A stretch of 15,975 nucleotides of DNA, taken from Chelonobacter sp006228105. Its GTDB lineage: Bacteria > Pseudomonadota > Gammaproteobacteria > Enterobacterales > Pasteurellaceae. A program made the translations under genes and the position numbers. The DNA is taken from assembly GCF_006228105.1 (NCBI RefSeq), contig NZ_VDHH01000149.1. One strand, 5' to 3'. Below are positions 8,127-14,918 of the stretch, one piece after another (position 1 is the first letter of the stretch; the number at the start of each line of letters is the position of its first letter). Below the pieces are notes generated by a model. That model had not been told where the DNA came from, made no database searches, and was given only the letters and a program-made list of their open reading frames with translations.

Positions 8127-9017
8127 CTAGCCTTTGACCCCGCCGGCAGTTAGACCGCCGACCAGCCAGCGTTGCGCCAGTAAAAATACGATGGTGATCG
8201 GAATGGCTGACAACACAGCGGCGGCAGCAAAATCGCCCCACAGGTAATTTTGCGGATAGAGATATTGCTGCATACCGACCGCCAAGGTGTAGCTGTTGAC
8301 ATCACGCAGCAGCAGTGACGCCACCGGAAATTCAGTGATGGCGGCGATAAATGACAGAATAAACACCACCGCCAAAATCGGCACCGACAACGGCAAGAGA
8401 ACCAAGCGGAACGCCTGCCACGGCGTTGCACCGTCCAGTGCCGCCGCTTCTTCTAACGAGCCGTCGATGGTTTCGAAATAGCCTTTAATCGTCCAGACAT
8501 GCAGCGCAATGCCGCCCAGATAGGCGAAGATCACCCCACCGTGGGTATTCAAGCCCAAAAACGGCACATAGATGCCTAAGCGATCAAATAAGGCATACAA
8601 CGCCACCAGCGACAGCACCGCCGGGAACATTTGAAAGATCAGCATGCCTTGCAAAATGGTTTTTTTGCCTTTAAATTTCATGCGGGCAAAGGCATAAGCG
8701 CAAGTGGTGGACAGCGCCACAATCCCGACCGCACTAATGCTGGCGATTTTGACCGAATTCCACAACCACAGCAGCACCGGAAACGGGGGTTTGCTGATTG
8801 AGCCGTCCGCATTGGTCACTTCCATACCCAACGCCAGCTGCCAATGTTCCCACGAAATTTGTTGTGGAATCAGATCACCGATCGCCAAATTACCCGGCCG
8901 CAATGAAATCCCAATCACCATCAGCAGCGGAAACAGGATCAGCGCCAAAAAGCCGATTAACAACAGATGGGTTGCCCACAAACGGTAACGCATCGATTTA
9001 GGTTGCACCATTGCCAT
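8127..9017 (-). CDS. malG: Maltose ABC transporter permease MalG
   Basis: Inner-membrane subunit of the maltose/maltodextrin importer MalFGK2. It is 296 aa, the same length as E. coli MalG, with six expected membrane segments beginning near residue 15. The cytoplasmic EAA loop, which docks on MalK, is plain: EEAAALDGATPWQAFRLVLL at about 190-209. The C-terminal half is nearly identical to E. coli, ending in LTAGGVKG. The ATG at 9017 has a strong Shine-Dalgarno AGGAGA that overlaps the malF stop codon (TAGGAG), so translation is probably coupled. It is the last gene of malE-malF-malG. The 10-nt gap and start MAMVQPKS match E. coli. Confidence 0.97.
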   Translation of the reverse strand: MAMVQPKSMRYRLWATHLLLIGFLALILFPLLMVIGISLRPGNLAIGDLIPQQISWEHWQLALGMEVTNADGSISKPPFPVLLWLWNSVKIASISAVGIVALSTTCAYAFARMKFKGKKTILQGMLIFQMFPAVLSLVALYALFDRLGIYVPFLGLNTHGGVIFAYLGGIALHVWTIKGYFETIDGSLEEAAALDGATPWQAFRLVLLPLSVPILAVVFILSFIAAITEFPVASLLLRDVNSYTLAVGMQQYLYPQNYLWGDFAAAAVLSAIPITIVFLLAQRWLVGGLTAGGVKG

Positions 9018-9027
9018 ATTGTTTCTC

Positions 9028-10629
9028 CTAATCCAGTTTTAACTTGGTGGCTTTCAGATTGAGCAGCGCCAAGCCGCCAACCAACAGGAAGATAATCGTG
9101 GCGATCGCCGCCGCCAAGCCGAAATCTTGTGCGCCGCTGCCTTCAAACGCAATGCGGTAAGTGTAACTGACCAACAAATCGGTGTGCCCTGCCGGGGTTG
9201 AGGTGCCGATCATATCCGGACGCCCGTTGGTCAACAATTGAATCAACACGAAATTATTGAAATTAAACGCAAACGAAGCAATCATGAGTGGCGTGAGTGG
9301 TTTGATCAGCAACGGCACTGTGATTTTGCTGAAATTCTGCCAGGTGCTGGCTCCGTCCATTGCGGAAGCTTCGTACAAATCTTGCGGAATCGCTTTCAGC
9401 AAGCCCATACATAGAATCATCATATACGGATAACCCAGCCAAGTGTTGACAATCACCAACATCACTTTGGCTAACGTCGGGCTATTGAACCATTCTGGAC
9501 GAATGCCAAACACCTGATTTAAAATCAAATTGATTTCACCGAAACTTTGGTTGAACAAGCCTTTAAAAATCAGAATTGAGATAAACGCCGGTACGGCATA
9601 AGGCAGAATCAGCAACAGGCGGTAAACCCCTTTTCCTCGCAATGGCTCCCACTGTACTACACAGGCTAAAATCATGCCGATAATCACGGTGAACAAGACC
9701 GTCAACACCGAAAAGAGGATCGTCCAGATAAAAATCTGGATAAACGGTTTTTGAATGCCCTCATCGCTGAAGATTTTAATGAAGTTGCTCCAACCGGTCA
9801 GCACCGTATAACCCGGCTCCAACGTTTCCGCTTGCCAATTGCCTTGGTTATCAATTAGTTGAAAAAAACCAGTTTCGTTATTGGCTTTATAACGTTTGCC
9901 GTTTTCCAGATTAACCAGCTCTTCGTTTTCATTGTTATACTGATAACGCGGGCTTTGCTGGGCAAATTGGCGTAGCGAACTCATGCTCAGTTCAGCGCCG
10001 TTTGGCAGAACCAAGCGGCTTTGCTGCAACAGATTGCGGTTTTCAATCACGGTTTTCAGCGGCACCGCAGACTGTGCGCTGACCGCACTTTCGAGGTGTA
10101 GCTCAATCGTTTCACTGCCAAAGCGAAAATCACTGGAAAGATAGCTCTCGCCCTGCGCCGATGTCACTTCTATTTGCCACTGGTTATCCGCTTGCGCAAA
10201 CAGCTTGAAGTCGTATTTTTCGCCGGAGAAATAGCGTTGCTGCGACAACACGCTGACCGCTCTTTCAAATGCCAGCTGGTTGGTGCCACTGTAATTGGTG
10301 AACGCAATTACAATAGTGCAGATCAGCGGAAACAGAATGAAAATGCCCATGCCCATAATGCCGGGATAAACATAGCGCCACGCATAGGTTTTGGGGTTGG
10401 CAAACACATAAATACCGGAACTGATCACCACCAAGGTCAAAATCGCAAACAGAATTTCGCCTTGCAGATACATTACGGAGACCAGATAAAAATCGATCAG
10501 CAGCACAAGGGCAATCACTCCCCATTTAAGGTATTTAGCGAAAGAACGATCCGCAGAGTGTGTCCCTGGTTTAGGGATTGGCTGTGGGATTGGTTGAGGG
10601 ATTGTTGGTTGAGGGATTGTTGGTTGCAT
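9028..10629 (-). CDS. malF: Maltose ABC transporter permease MalF
   Basis: Inner-membrane subunit of MalFGK2 that forms the substrate path with MalG. It is 533 aa from the ATG at 10629 (E. coli 514). Early membrane segments lie at about residues 36-105, then the large periplasmic P2 loop characteristic of enterobacterial MalF (about 105-280), then the core segments. The EAA loop is LYEASAMDGASTWQNFSKIT. Conserved blocks include YAWRYVYPG, TNYSGTNQLAFERA and LILPYAVPAFISILIFKGLF. I chose the ATG at 10629, with AGGCGG about 6 nt upstream, over a TTG at 10650 that lacks a ribosome site and touches the malE-malF hairpin. Oddity: a proline-rich tail of about 20 residues (QPTIP, QPTIP, QPIP, QPIP, KP) precedes the first membrane segment; E. 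coli MalF has no such tail. Confidence 0.95.
   Translation of the reverse strand: MQPTIPQPTIPQPIPQPIPKPGTHSADRSFAKYLKWGVIALVLLIDFYLVSVMYLQGEILFAILTLVVISSGIYVFANPKTYAWRYVYPGIMGMGIFILFPLICTIVIAFTNYSGTNQLAFERAVSVLSQQRYFSGEKYDFKLFAQADNQWQIEVTSAQGESYLSSDFRFGSETIELHLESAVSAQSAVPLKTVIENRNLLQQSRLVLPNGAELSMSSLRQFAQQSPRYQYNNENEELVNLENGKRYKANNETGFFQLIDNQGNWQAETLEPGYTVLTGWSNFIKIFSDEGIQKPFIQIFIWTILFSVLTVLFTVIIGMILACVVQWEPLRGKGVYRLLLILPYAVPAFISILIFKGLFNQSFGEINLILNQVFGIRPEWFNSPTLAKVMLVIVNTWLGYPYMMILCMGLLKAIPQDLYEASAMDGASTWQNFSKITVPLLIKPLTPLMIASFAFNFNNFVLIQLLTNGRPDMIGTSTPAGHTDLLVSYTYRIAFEGSGAQDFGLAAAIATIIFLLVGGLALLNLKATKLKLD
10573..10625 (-). repeat. Tandem repeat encoding the MalF proline-rich N-terminus
   Basis: Two perfect 15-bp copies (plus strand GAGGGATTGTTGGTT at 10596-10610 and 10611-10625) sit beside two related 12-bp units (10573-10584 and 10585-10596). 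Unit lengths are multiples of three, so gain or loss of copies keeps malF in frame. Together they encode QPTIP x2 and QPIP x2. Confidence 0.85.
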
Positions 10630-10652
10630 AACACCGCCTGTCCGAAACAAAA

Positions 10653-10690
10653 GACCGCACTTTGTATGGTTAAAAAGGCAAAGTGCGGTT
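10653..10690 (-). terminator. Intercistronic hairpin between malE and malF (uptake-signal pair)
   Basis: ACCGCACTTTG (10654-10664) and CAAAGTGCGGT (10679-10689) form a perfect 11-bp stem with a 14-nt loop. In the minus-strand transcript it is followed by a broken U run (CUUUUGUUUC). It stands in the 87-nt malE-malF gap. It probably works as a leaky terminator and/or protects the malE 3' end, raising binding protein over permease. In E. coli, REP sequences occupy this place. Confidence 0.75.
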
Positions 10691-10716
10691 AAAACAAAAA
10701 TAATTACACCGGGTTT

Positions 10717-11907
10717 TTACTGCGCTTTAATCCGTCCTGCCGCATCATCCAACGCTTGTTTGACGCTTTGCCGTTGGTTGACCGCATTGATAATCGCACT
10801 GCGCTCCGCATACCAGAATGCAGACATTTGCGGAATATTCGGCATAATTTCACCGTTTTCCGCATTTTGCATGGTGGCGGCAATCCGGCTGTCTTTTGCC
10901 AATTCGGTTTGATAAGAGGTCAACGCCACCGCACCCAACGGTTTGTCTTTATTGACGCTATCCAGCCCCTGATTGGTCAACAGGTAATTTTCCAAAAATT
11001 CGACCGCTAAATCTTGGTTCGGACTGGCGGAATTGATGCCTGCGCTCAACACACCGACAAACGGTTTTGACGGCTGACCATTCAAGGTCGGCAGCACGGC
11101 TACGCCGTAATTGATACCGCTCTTTTCAATATTGCCCCATGCCCAAGGGCCGTTAATCGTCAATGCCGTTTGCCCTTTGTTAAAAGAAGCTTCGGCAATG
11201 GCATAATCGGTATCGGCATTGATCACTTTGCTTTTCACCAAATCAACCACAAATTGCAACCCACGCTGCGAGCCTTCATTGTTGACCCCGATATCAGCAG
11301 TGTTGTACTGCCCGTTTTCATACTTAAACGCATATCCGCCGTCCGCTGCGATAATCGGCCAAGTGAAATACGGTTCTGCCAAATTCCACATCACTGCATT
11401 TTTGCCTTCTTTTTTCAGTTTTGCATCCAATGCCGTTACCTCTTCCCAGGTTTTGGGTGCTTCTGGCAATAAATCTTTATTATAAATCAGCGAGAGGGCT
11501 TCGATTGCCACCGGATAACCGATGATCTTGCCGTTGTAACTGACTGCATCCCACGCAAAAGGAACGAACTTATCTTTAAATGCTTGGCTTGGGTGTAACT
11601 CCGACAATAATCCGGCTTGTGCGTAGCCGCCAAAACGGTCATGCGCCCAGAAAACAATATCCGGGCCGTCGCCGGTCGAGGCGACTTGTGGGTATTTTTC
11701 TTCCAGTTTATCCGGATGCTCGACCAACACCGGAATACCGGTATCGGCTTCGAATTTTTTACCCACTTCCGCCAAACCGTCATACCCTTTGTCACCATTG
11801 ATCCAAATGACAAGTTTACCGGCTTCCAGCTTTGCCAGACTGCTGCTTGAAACGACTAATGCGGCAACCGCACTTAGTGTCAGGGTTAAATATTTATTTT
11901 TGATCAT
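10717..11907 (-). CDS. malE: Maltose/maltodextrin-binding periplasmic protein MalE
   Basis: High-affinity periplasmic receptor that delivers maltodextrins to MalFGK2. It is 396 aa, exactly the E. coli length. A signal peptide of 25 residues ends SSSLA, giving mature KLEAGKLVIWINGDKGYDG. Ligand-contact blocks known from E. coli MBP are intact: NGDK (mature D14, K15), FWAHDRFGG (W62, D65, R66), EPYFTW, INGPWAW and MSAFWY. The ATG at 11907 has AAGGA upstream. It is the first gene of malEFG and is driven from the divergent control region shared with malK. An uptake signal core at 11867-11875 lies in the signal-peptide coding region, where it encodes Ser-Ala-Val. Confidence 0.98.
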   Translation of the reverse strand: MIKNKYLTLTLSAVAALVVSSSSLAKLEAGKLVIWINGDKGYDGLAEVGKKFEADTGIPVLVEHPDKLEEKYPQVASTGDGPDIVFWAHDRFGGYAQAGLLSELHPSQAFKDKFVPFAWDAVSYNGKIIGYPVAIEALSLIYNKDLLPEAPKTWEEVTALDAKLKKEGKNAVMWNLAEPYFTWPIIAADGGYAFKYENGQYNTADIGVNNEGSQRGLQFVVDLVKSKVINADTDYAIAEASFNKGQTALTINGPWAWGNIEKSGINYGVAVLPTLNGQPSKPFVGVLSAGINSASPNQDLAVEFLENYLLTNQGLDSVNKDKPLGAVALTSYQTELAKDSRIAATMQNAENGEIMPNIPQMSAFWYAERSAIINAVNQRQSVKQALDDAAGRIKAQ

Positions 11908-11966
11908 AACCAGTCCTTATTTGAATAAAATGATTTGAGTAACACAGCTTGTCGCCACTATTTTCA

Positions 11967-12018
11967 CTCATATTGCCGTTTTAATATTAGAAGGGCATCA
12001 TCCCTGTTGCTCCTCCCT
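11967..12018 (-). promoter_or_regulatory. malEFG promoter with two MalT boxes
   Basis: On the minus strand, AGGGATGATG (12005-11996; core GGATGA) and AGGGAGGAGC (12018-12009; core GGAGGA) each match the MalT box GGGGA(T/G)GAGG at 8 of 10 positions. They form a direct repeat with centres 13 bp apart, both pointing to malE. A TATGAG -10 (11972-11967) would place the nearer box at about -40. The boxes are fairly convincing; the -10 is weak. Confidence 0.6.
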
Positions 12019-12030
12019 TGCCGCACAAAC

Positions 12031-12109
12031 GGTGATCCTGATCACATAAACCGCACTTTTTGCGATAATGATCACAAAAAATAAGTGTATAAACCTGATC
12101 TTGATCACA
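12031..12109. promoter_or_regulatory. Three CRP-like sites between malE and malK
   Basis: Three matches to TGTGA-N6-TCACA are seen: GGTGA-TCCTGA-TCACA (12031-12046), TGCGA-TAATGA-TCACA (12061-12076) and CCTGA-TCTTGA-TCACA (12094-12109). Their centres are 30 and 33 bp apart, about three helical turns each, so bound CRP dimers would share one face. MalT-like boxes flank them on both sides. E. coli malEp-malKp also has three CRP sites with MalT sites around them, which CRP uses to reposition MalT. Confidence 0.8.
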
Positions 12110-12153
12110 ATATAAACGTATAAAAAATATTCTTTGTTTTAGACCTATTTTTC

Positions 12154-12213
12154 ACCTCCGCCTAAAAAAATTCTGCAAAGGATGATTTTTTTCTTGCTTT
12201 CTCTCGGCATACT
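12154..12213 (+). promoter_or_regulatory. malK-lamB-malM promoter with MalT-like boxes
   Basis: A plus-strand GGATGA core (12180-12185) lies at about -37.5 from the start predicted by CATACT (12208-12213, 4 of 6 to the -10 consensus). Upstream, on the opposite strand, is GGCGGA (12162-12157, within TAGGCGGAGG), 17 nt from the first core. This is the same spacing and divergent orientation as the malPQ pair. The remaining leader to the malK ATG (about 60 nt) shows nothing else notable. Confidence 0.55.
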
Positions 12214-12278
12214 AACCACCATTAACTATTGGGTTATAGCAAATATAATAGAATAAAAACCTGCACAGGGGAAAAATT

Positions 12279-13397
12279 ATGTCGAGTCTTTCTTTACGCA
12301 ACGTCTATAAATCTTATGGTGATATCCACATTTCCAAAGATATTAATTTAGAGATCGAAGAAGGCGAATTTGTGGTATTCGTTGGGCCTTCCGGCTGTGG
12401 GAAATCGACACTGTTGCGCATGATTGCCGGTTTGGAAGACATCACTTCCGGCGAATTGTACATCGGCGATACCCTGATGAACGATGTGCCACCCGCCAAG
12501 CGTGGCATCGGCATGGTGTTCCAGTCTTATGCGCTGTACCCGCACTTGGATGTGGCGGAAAATATGTCATTCGGTTTAAAACTAGCCGGGGTCAATAAAG
12601 AAGAGCGCAACAAACGTGTTAATCAAGTTGCCGAAATTCTGCAATTGGCACATTTGTTGGATCGTAAGCCCAAAGCCTTGTCCGGCGGACAACGGCAACG
12701 GGTAGCCATCGGAAGAACCTTAGTTTCGCAACCACAAGTCTTTCTGCTTGACGAACCGCTTTCCAATCTAGACGCTGCATTACGGGTACAAATGCGGGTC
12801 GAGATTTCCAAACTGCATAAAAAACTCAACCGCACGATGATTTATGTTACCCACGATCAAATCGAAGCCATGACCTTGGCAGATAAAATTGTGGTGTTGA
12901 ACGCCGGTGGCATCGCTCAAGTCGGTAAACCGCTGGAGCTGTATCACTATCCGACGAATCGCTTTGTCGCGGGGTTTATCGGCTCACCTAAAATGAACTT
13001 TTTACCGGTGAAAGTCACCGCTGTTGAAAAGCAACGGGTACAAATTGAACTGCCGGATGCCCATCATCACCATTTCTGGATTCCGGTGGAGGGAACCGGG
13101 GTCAAGGTCGGTGAAAATCTTTCCTTAGGCGTGCGCCCGGAACATCTGATTCCGGCAGACAAGGCGGAGATCAAATTGAAAGGCATCGTCACCGTGGTCG
13201 AATTGCTAGGCAACGAAACCCAAATCCATCTAGAAATTCCGGAAATCAAACAACCGACCTTGGTCTACCGTCAAAACGATGTAGTGCTGGTCGAAGAAGG
13301 GCAGGTGATGGATATCGGGATTGTACCGCAACGCTGTCATTTATTTAAAGATGATGGTACTGCCTGCCGACGGCTATATAAAGAAATCGGCGTGTAA
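12279..13397 (+). CDS. malK: Maltose importer ATPase MalK
   Basis: ATP-binding subunit that powers MalFGK2 from the cytoplasmic face. It is 372 aa (E. coli 371). Walker A GPSGCGKST (36-44, K42), Q-loop Q82, signature LSGGQRQR (134-141), Walker B VFLLDEP with D158 and E159, and switch H192 sit at the same positions as in E. coli. The C-terminal regulatory domain (from about 220) keeps the family ending ACRRLYKEIGV. In E. coli this domain binds MalT, keeping it inactive, and the glucose-specific EIIA protein (inducer exclusion). The ATG at 12279 has AGGGGA upstream. It is the first gene of the malK-lamB-malM operon, divergent from malE. Confidence 0.98.
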   Translation: MSSLSLRNVYKSYGDIHISKDINLEIEEGEFVVFVGPSGCGKSTLLRMIAGLEDITSGELYIGDTLMNDVPPAKRGIGMVFQSYALYPHLDVAENMSFGLKLAGVNKEERNKRVNQVAEILQLAHLLDRKPKALSGGQRQRVAIGRTLVSQPQVFLLDEPLSNLDAALRVQMRVEISKLHKKLNRTMIYVTHDQIEAMTLADKIVVLNAGGIAQVGKPLELYHYPTNRFVAGFIGSPKMNFLPVKVTAVEKQRVQIELPDAHHHHFWIPVEGTGVKVGENLSLGVRPEHLIPADKAEIKLKGIVTVVELLGNETQIHLEIPEIKQPTLVYRQNDVVLVEEGQVMDIGIVPQRCHLFKDDGTACRRLYKEIGV

Positions 13398-13438
13398 TCC
13401 ACCCAATAACGCTCTGTTTTTAAATATATTTAAACTAT

Positions 13439-13463
13439 TCCGACTATTTTAAACATAGTCGGA
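13439..13463 (+). other. Hairpin in the malK-lamB spacer (first)
   Basis: TCCGACTAT and ATAGTCGGA form a perfect 9-bp stem with a 7-nt loop (TTTAAAC), starting 41 nt after the malK stop. No T run follows, so it is more likely an RNA stabiliser or processing site than a terminator. Confidence 0.6.
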
Positions 13464-13488
13464 CGGGATACTTTTGTCTGTAAAATCC

Positions 13489-13526
13489 GGCTTATTGCGC
13501 TGACACTGCTTCAGAGAAAATAAGCC
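13489..13526 (+). other. Hairpin upstream of the lamB ribosome site (second)
   Basis: GGCTTATT (13489-13496) pairs perfectly with AATAAGCC (13519-13526). Inside, CTGA and TCAG (13500-13503 and 13511-13514) can pair as an inner stem. The structure ends 30 nt before the lamB Shine-Dalgarno. It may separate the lamB message from malK or influence lamB translation. Confidence 0.45.
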
Positions 13527-13569
13527 ACTTAAAATGTAGTAACTTTAACCTATAAAAGAGGCCAACATT

Positions 13570-14853
13570 ATGAACAGTAAAAAAACATTGCTCGCCATTG
13601 CCATCGGCAGTACGTTGCTTGCCGGTACGGCAAGTGCGGTTGATTTCCACGGTTATGCCCGTTCCGGTATCGGTTGGACATCCGGTGGCGGAGAACAAAC
13701 TACTTTCACCGCAACCGGTGCTCCGGCGAAGTATCGTTTGGGTAATGAAGCCGAAACCTATGCCGAACTGAAATTAGGGCAGGAATTATTCAAACAGGGT
13801 GAGAAAAGCATCTATTTAGATACTAATGTTGCTTATTCCGTCAGCCAGCAAAATGATTGGGAATCCACCAATCCGGCATTGCGCGAAGTCAACGTTCAAT
13901 TTAAAAACTTTGCCGATTCGCTGCCGGGCGCGACACTATGGGCAGGTAAACGTTTCTATCAACGTCACGACGTACATATGAACGATTTCTACTATTGGGA
14001 TATTTCAGGTCCGGGTGCCGGGGTGGAAAATATCGATCTGGGCTTTGGTAAATTGTCATTGGCGGTCACCCGCAACACCGAGGCCGGTGGTGCCGATGCG
14101 TTCGGATATTCTAGTTTCTATCGCTTCAATTCCAGCACAGGGAAAATTGAGTATATCACCGAAAGAAATAAAGCCGATGTTTACAATGATGTGTTTGATC
14201 TCCGTTTAGCCGATCTCAATGTCAATAAAAACGGCAAACTGGAATTTGGTGTTGATTTCGGTAATGCACACACCAAAGACGGTGCAACATTTGCCAATGG
14301 TGCCAGCAAACGCGGCTATATGTTGACGGCGGAACATACTCAAAATGAATTTTTCGGTGGCTTCAACAAATTCACTGTGCAATATGCGACCGATTCAATG
14401 ACTTCTTGGAATACCGGGCATTCGCAAGGTGGCTCGATTAACAACAATGGTCATATGCTACGTTTAATTGACCAAGGTGTAGTGAAATTCAGTGATCGCA
14501 TCGAAGCAATGTATGCTTTAATCTACCAAAAAACCGACTTAGATAACAATAAAGGTAACACTTGGTACTCTGCCGGCATCCGCCCGATGTATAAATGGAA
14601 TAATACCATGAGTACATTAGTTGAATTTGGCTATGATCGCGTTAAAGACCAAGCCAGCGGTAAAAAGAATGACCTGAAAAAAGTCACCTTAGCCCAACAA
14701 TGGCAAGCCGGTGACAGCATCTGGGCACGCCCTGCCATTCGCGTATTCGGCACTTATGCCGACTGGAATGATAAATTCGGTGATCGTGTCGGTACTGCAA
14801 AAGCCAATGATCATGAATTTGTCTACGGTGTTCAATTCGAAGCTTGGTGGTAA
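13570..14853 (+). CDS. lamB: Maltoporin LamB
   Basis: Outer-membrane trimeric 18-strand beta-barrel that passes maltodextrins. It is 427 aa (E. coli LamB 446). A 23-residue signal peptide ends TASA, then mature VDFHGYARSGIGW as in E. coli. Greasy-slide aromatics are kept: Y6, Y41, W74 (at E. coli numbers), plus those in GGFNKF, DSIWARP and the C-terminal WW. KRFYQRHDVHMNDFYYWDIS is also conserved. Oddities: no cysteine at all (E. coli C22 and C38 are Thr and Ala here), and a last external loop about 20 residues shorter (TYADWNDKFGDRVG...EFVYG). The ATG at 13570 has AGAGG 8 nt upstream. An uptake signal core (13632-13640) spans the signal-peptidase site codons. Confidence 0.97.
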   Translation: MNSKKTLLAIAIGSTLLAGTASAVDFHGYARSGIGWTSGGGEQTTFTATGAPAKYRLGNEAETYAELKLGQELFKQGEKSIYLDTNVAYSVSQQNDWESTNPALREVNVQFKNFADSLPGATLWAGKRFYQRHDVHMNDFYYWDISGPGAGVENIDLGFGKLSLAVTRNTEAGGADAFGYSSFYRFNSSTGKIEYITERNKADVYNDVFDLRLADLNVNKNGKLEFGVDFGNAHTKDGATFANGASKRGYMLTAEHTQNEFFGGFNKFTVQYATDSMTSWNTGHSQGGSINNNGHMLRLIDQGVVKFSDRIEAMYALIYQKTDLDNNKGNTWYSAGIRPMYKWNNTMSTLVEFGYDRVKDQASGKKNDLKKVTLAQQWQAGDSIWARPAIRVFGTYADWNDKFGDRVGTAKANDHEFVYGVQFEAWW

Positions 14854-14863
14854 TTCACTTTCT

Positions 14864-14900
14864 ACCGCTCTTTGAACCAGCAAAGAGCGGTTCTTTTTTA
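14864..14900 (+). terminator. Rho-independent terminator between lamB and malM
   Basis: ACCGCTCTTTG (14864-14874) and CAAAGAGCGGT (14881-14891) form a perfect 11-bp stem with a 6-nt loop, followed by TTCTTTTTTA. It starts 10 nt after the lamB stop. Its arms differ from an uptake-signal pair at one base each, and the two changes keep the pairing. It is strong enough to reduce malM expression well below lamB. Confidence 0.85.
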
Positions 14901-14918
14901 TCAAAATCTGAGGTCAAT

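Noticed and set aside
14844..14918. Twenty-five-residue extension of MalM upstream of 14919
   Set aside because: It overlaps the lamB stop and the terminator stem and would place residues ahead of a clear signal peptide.
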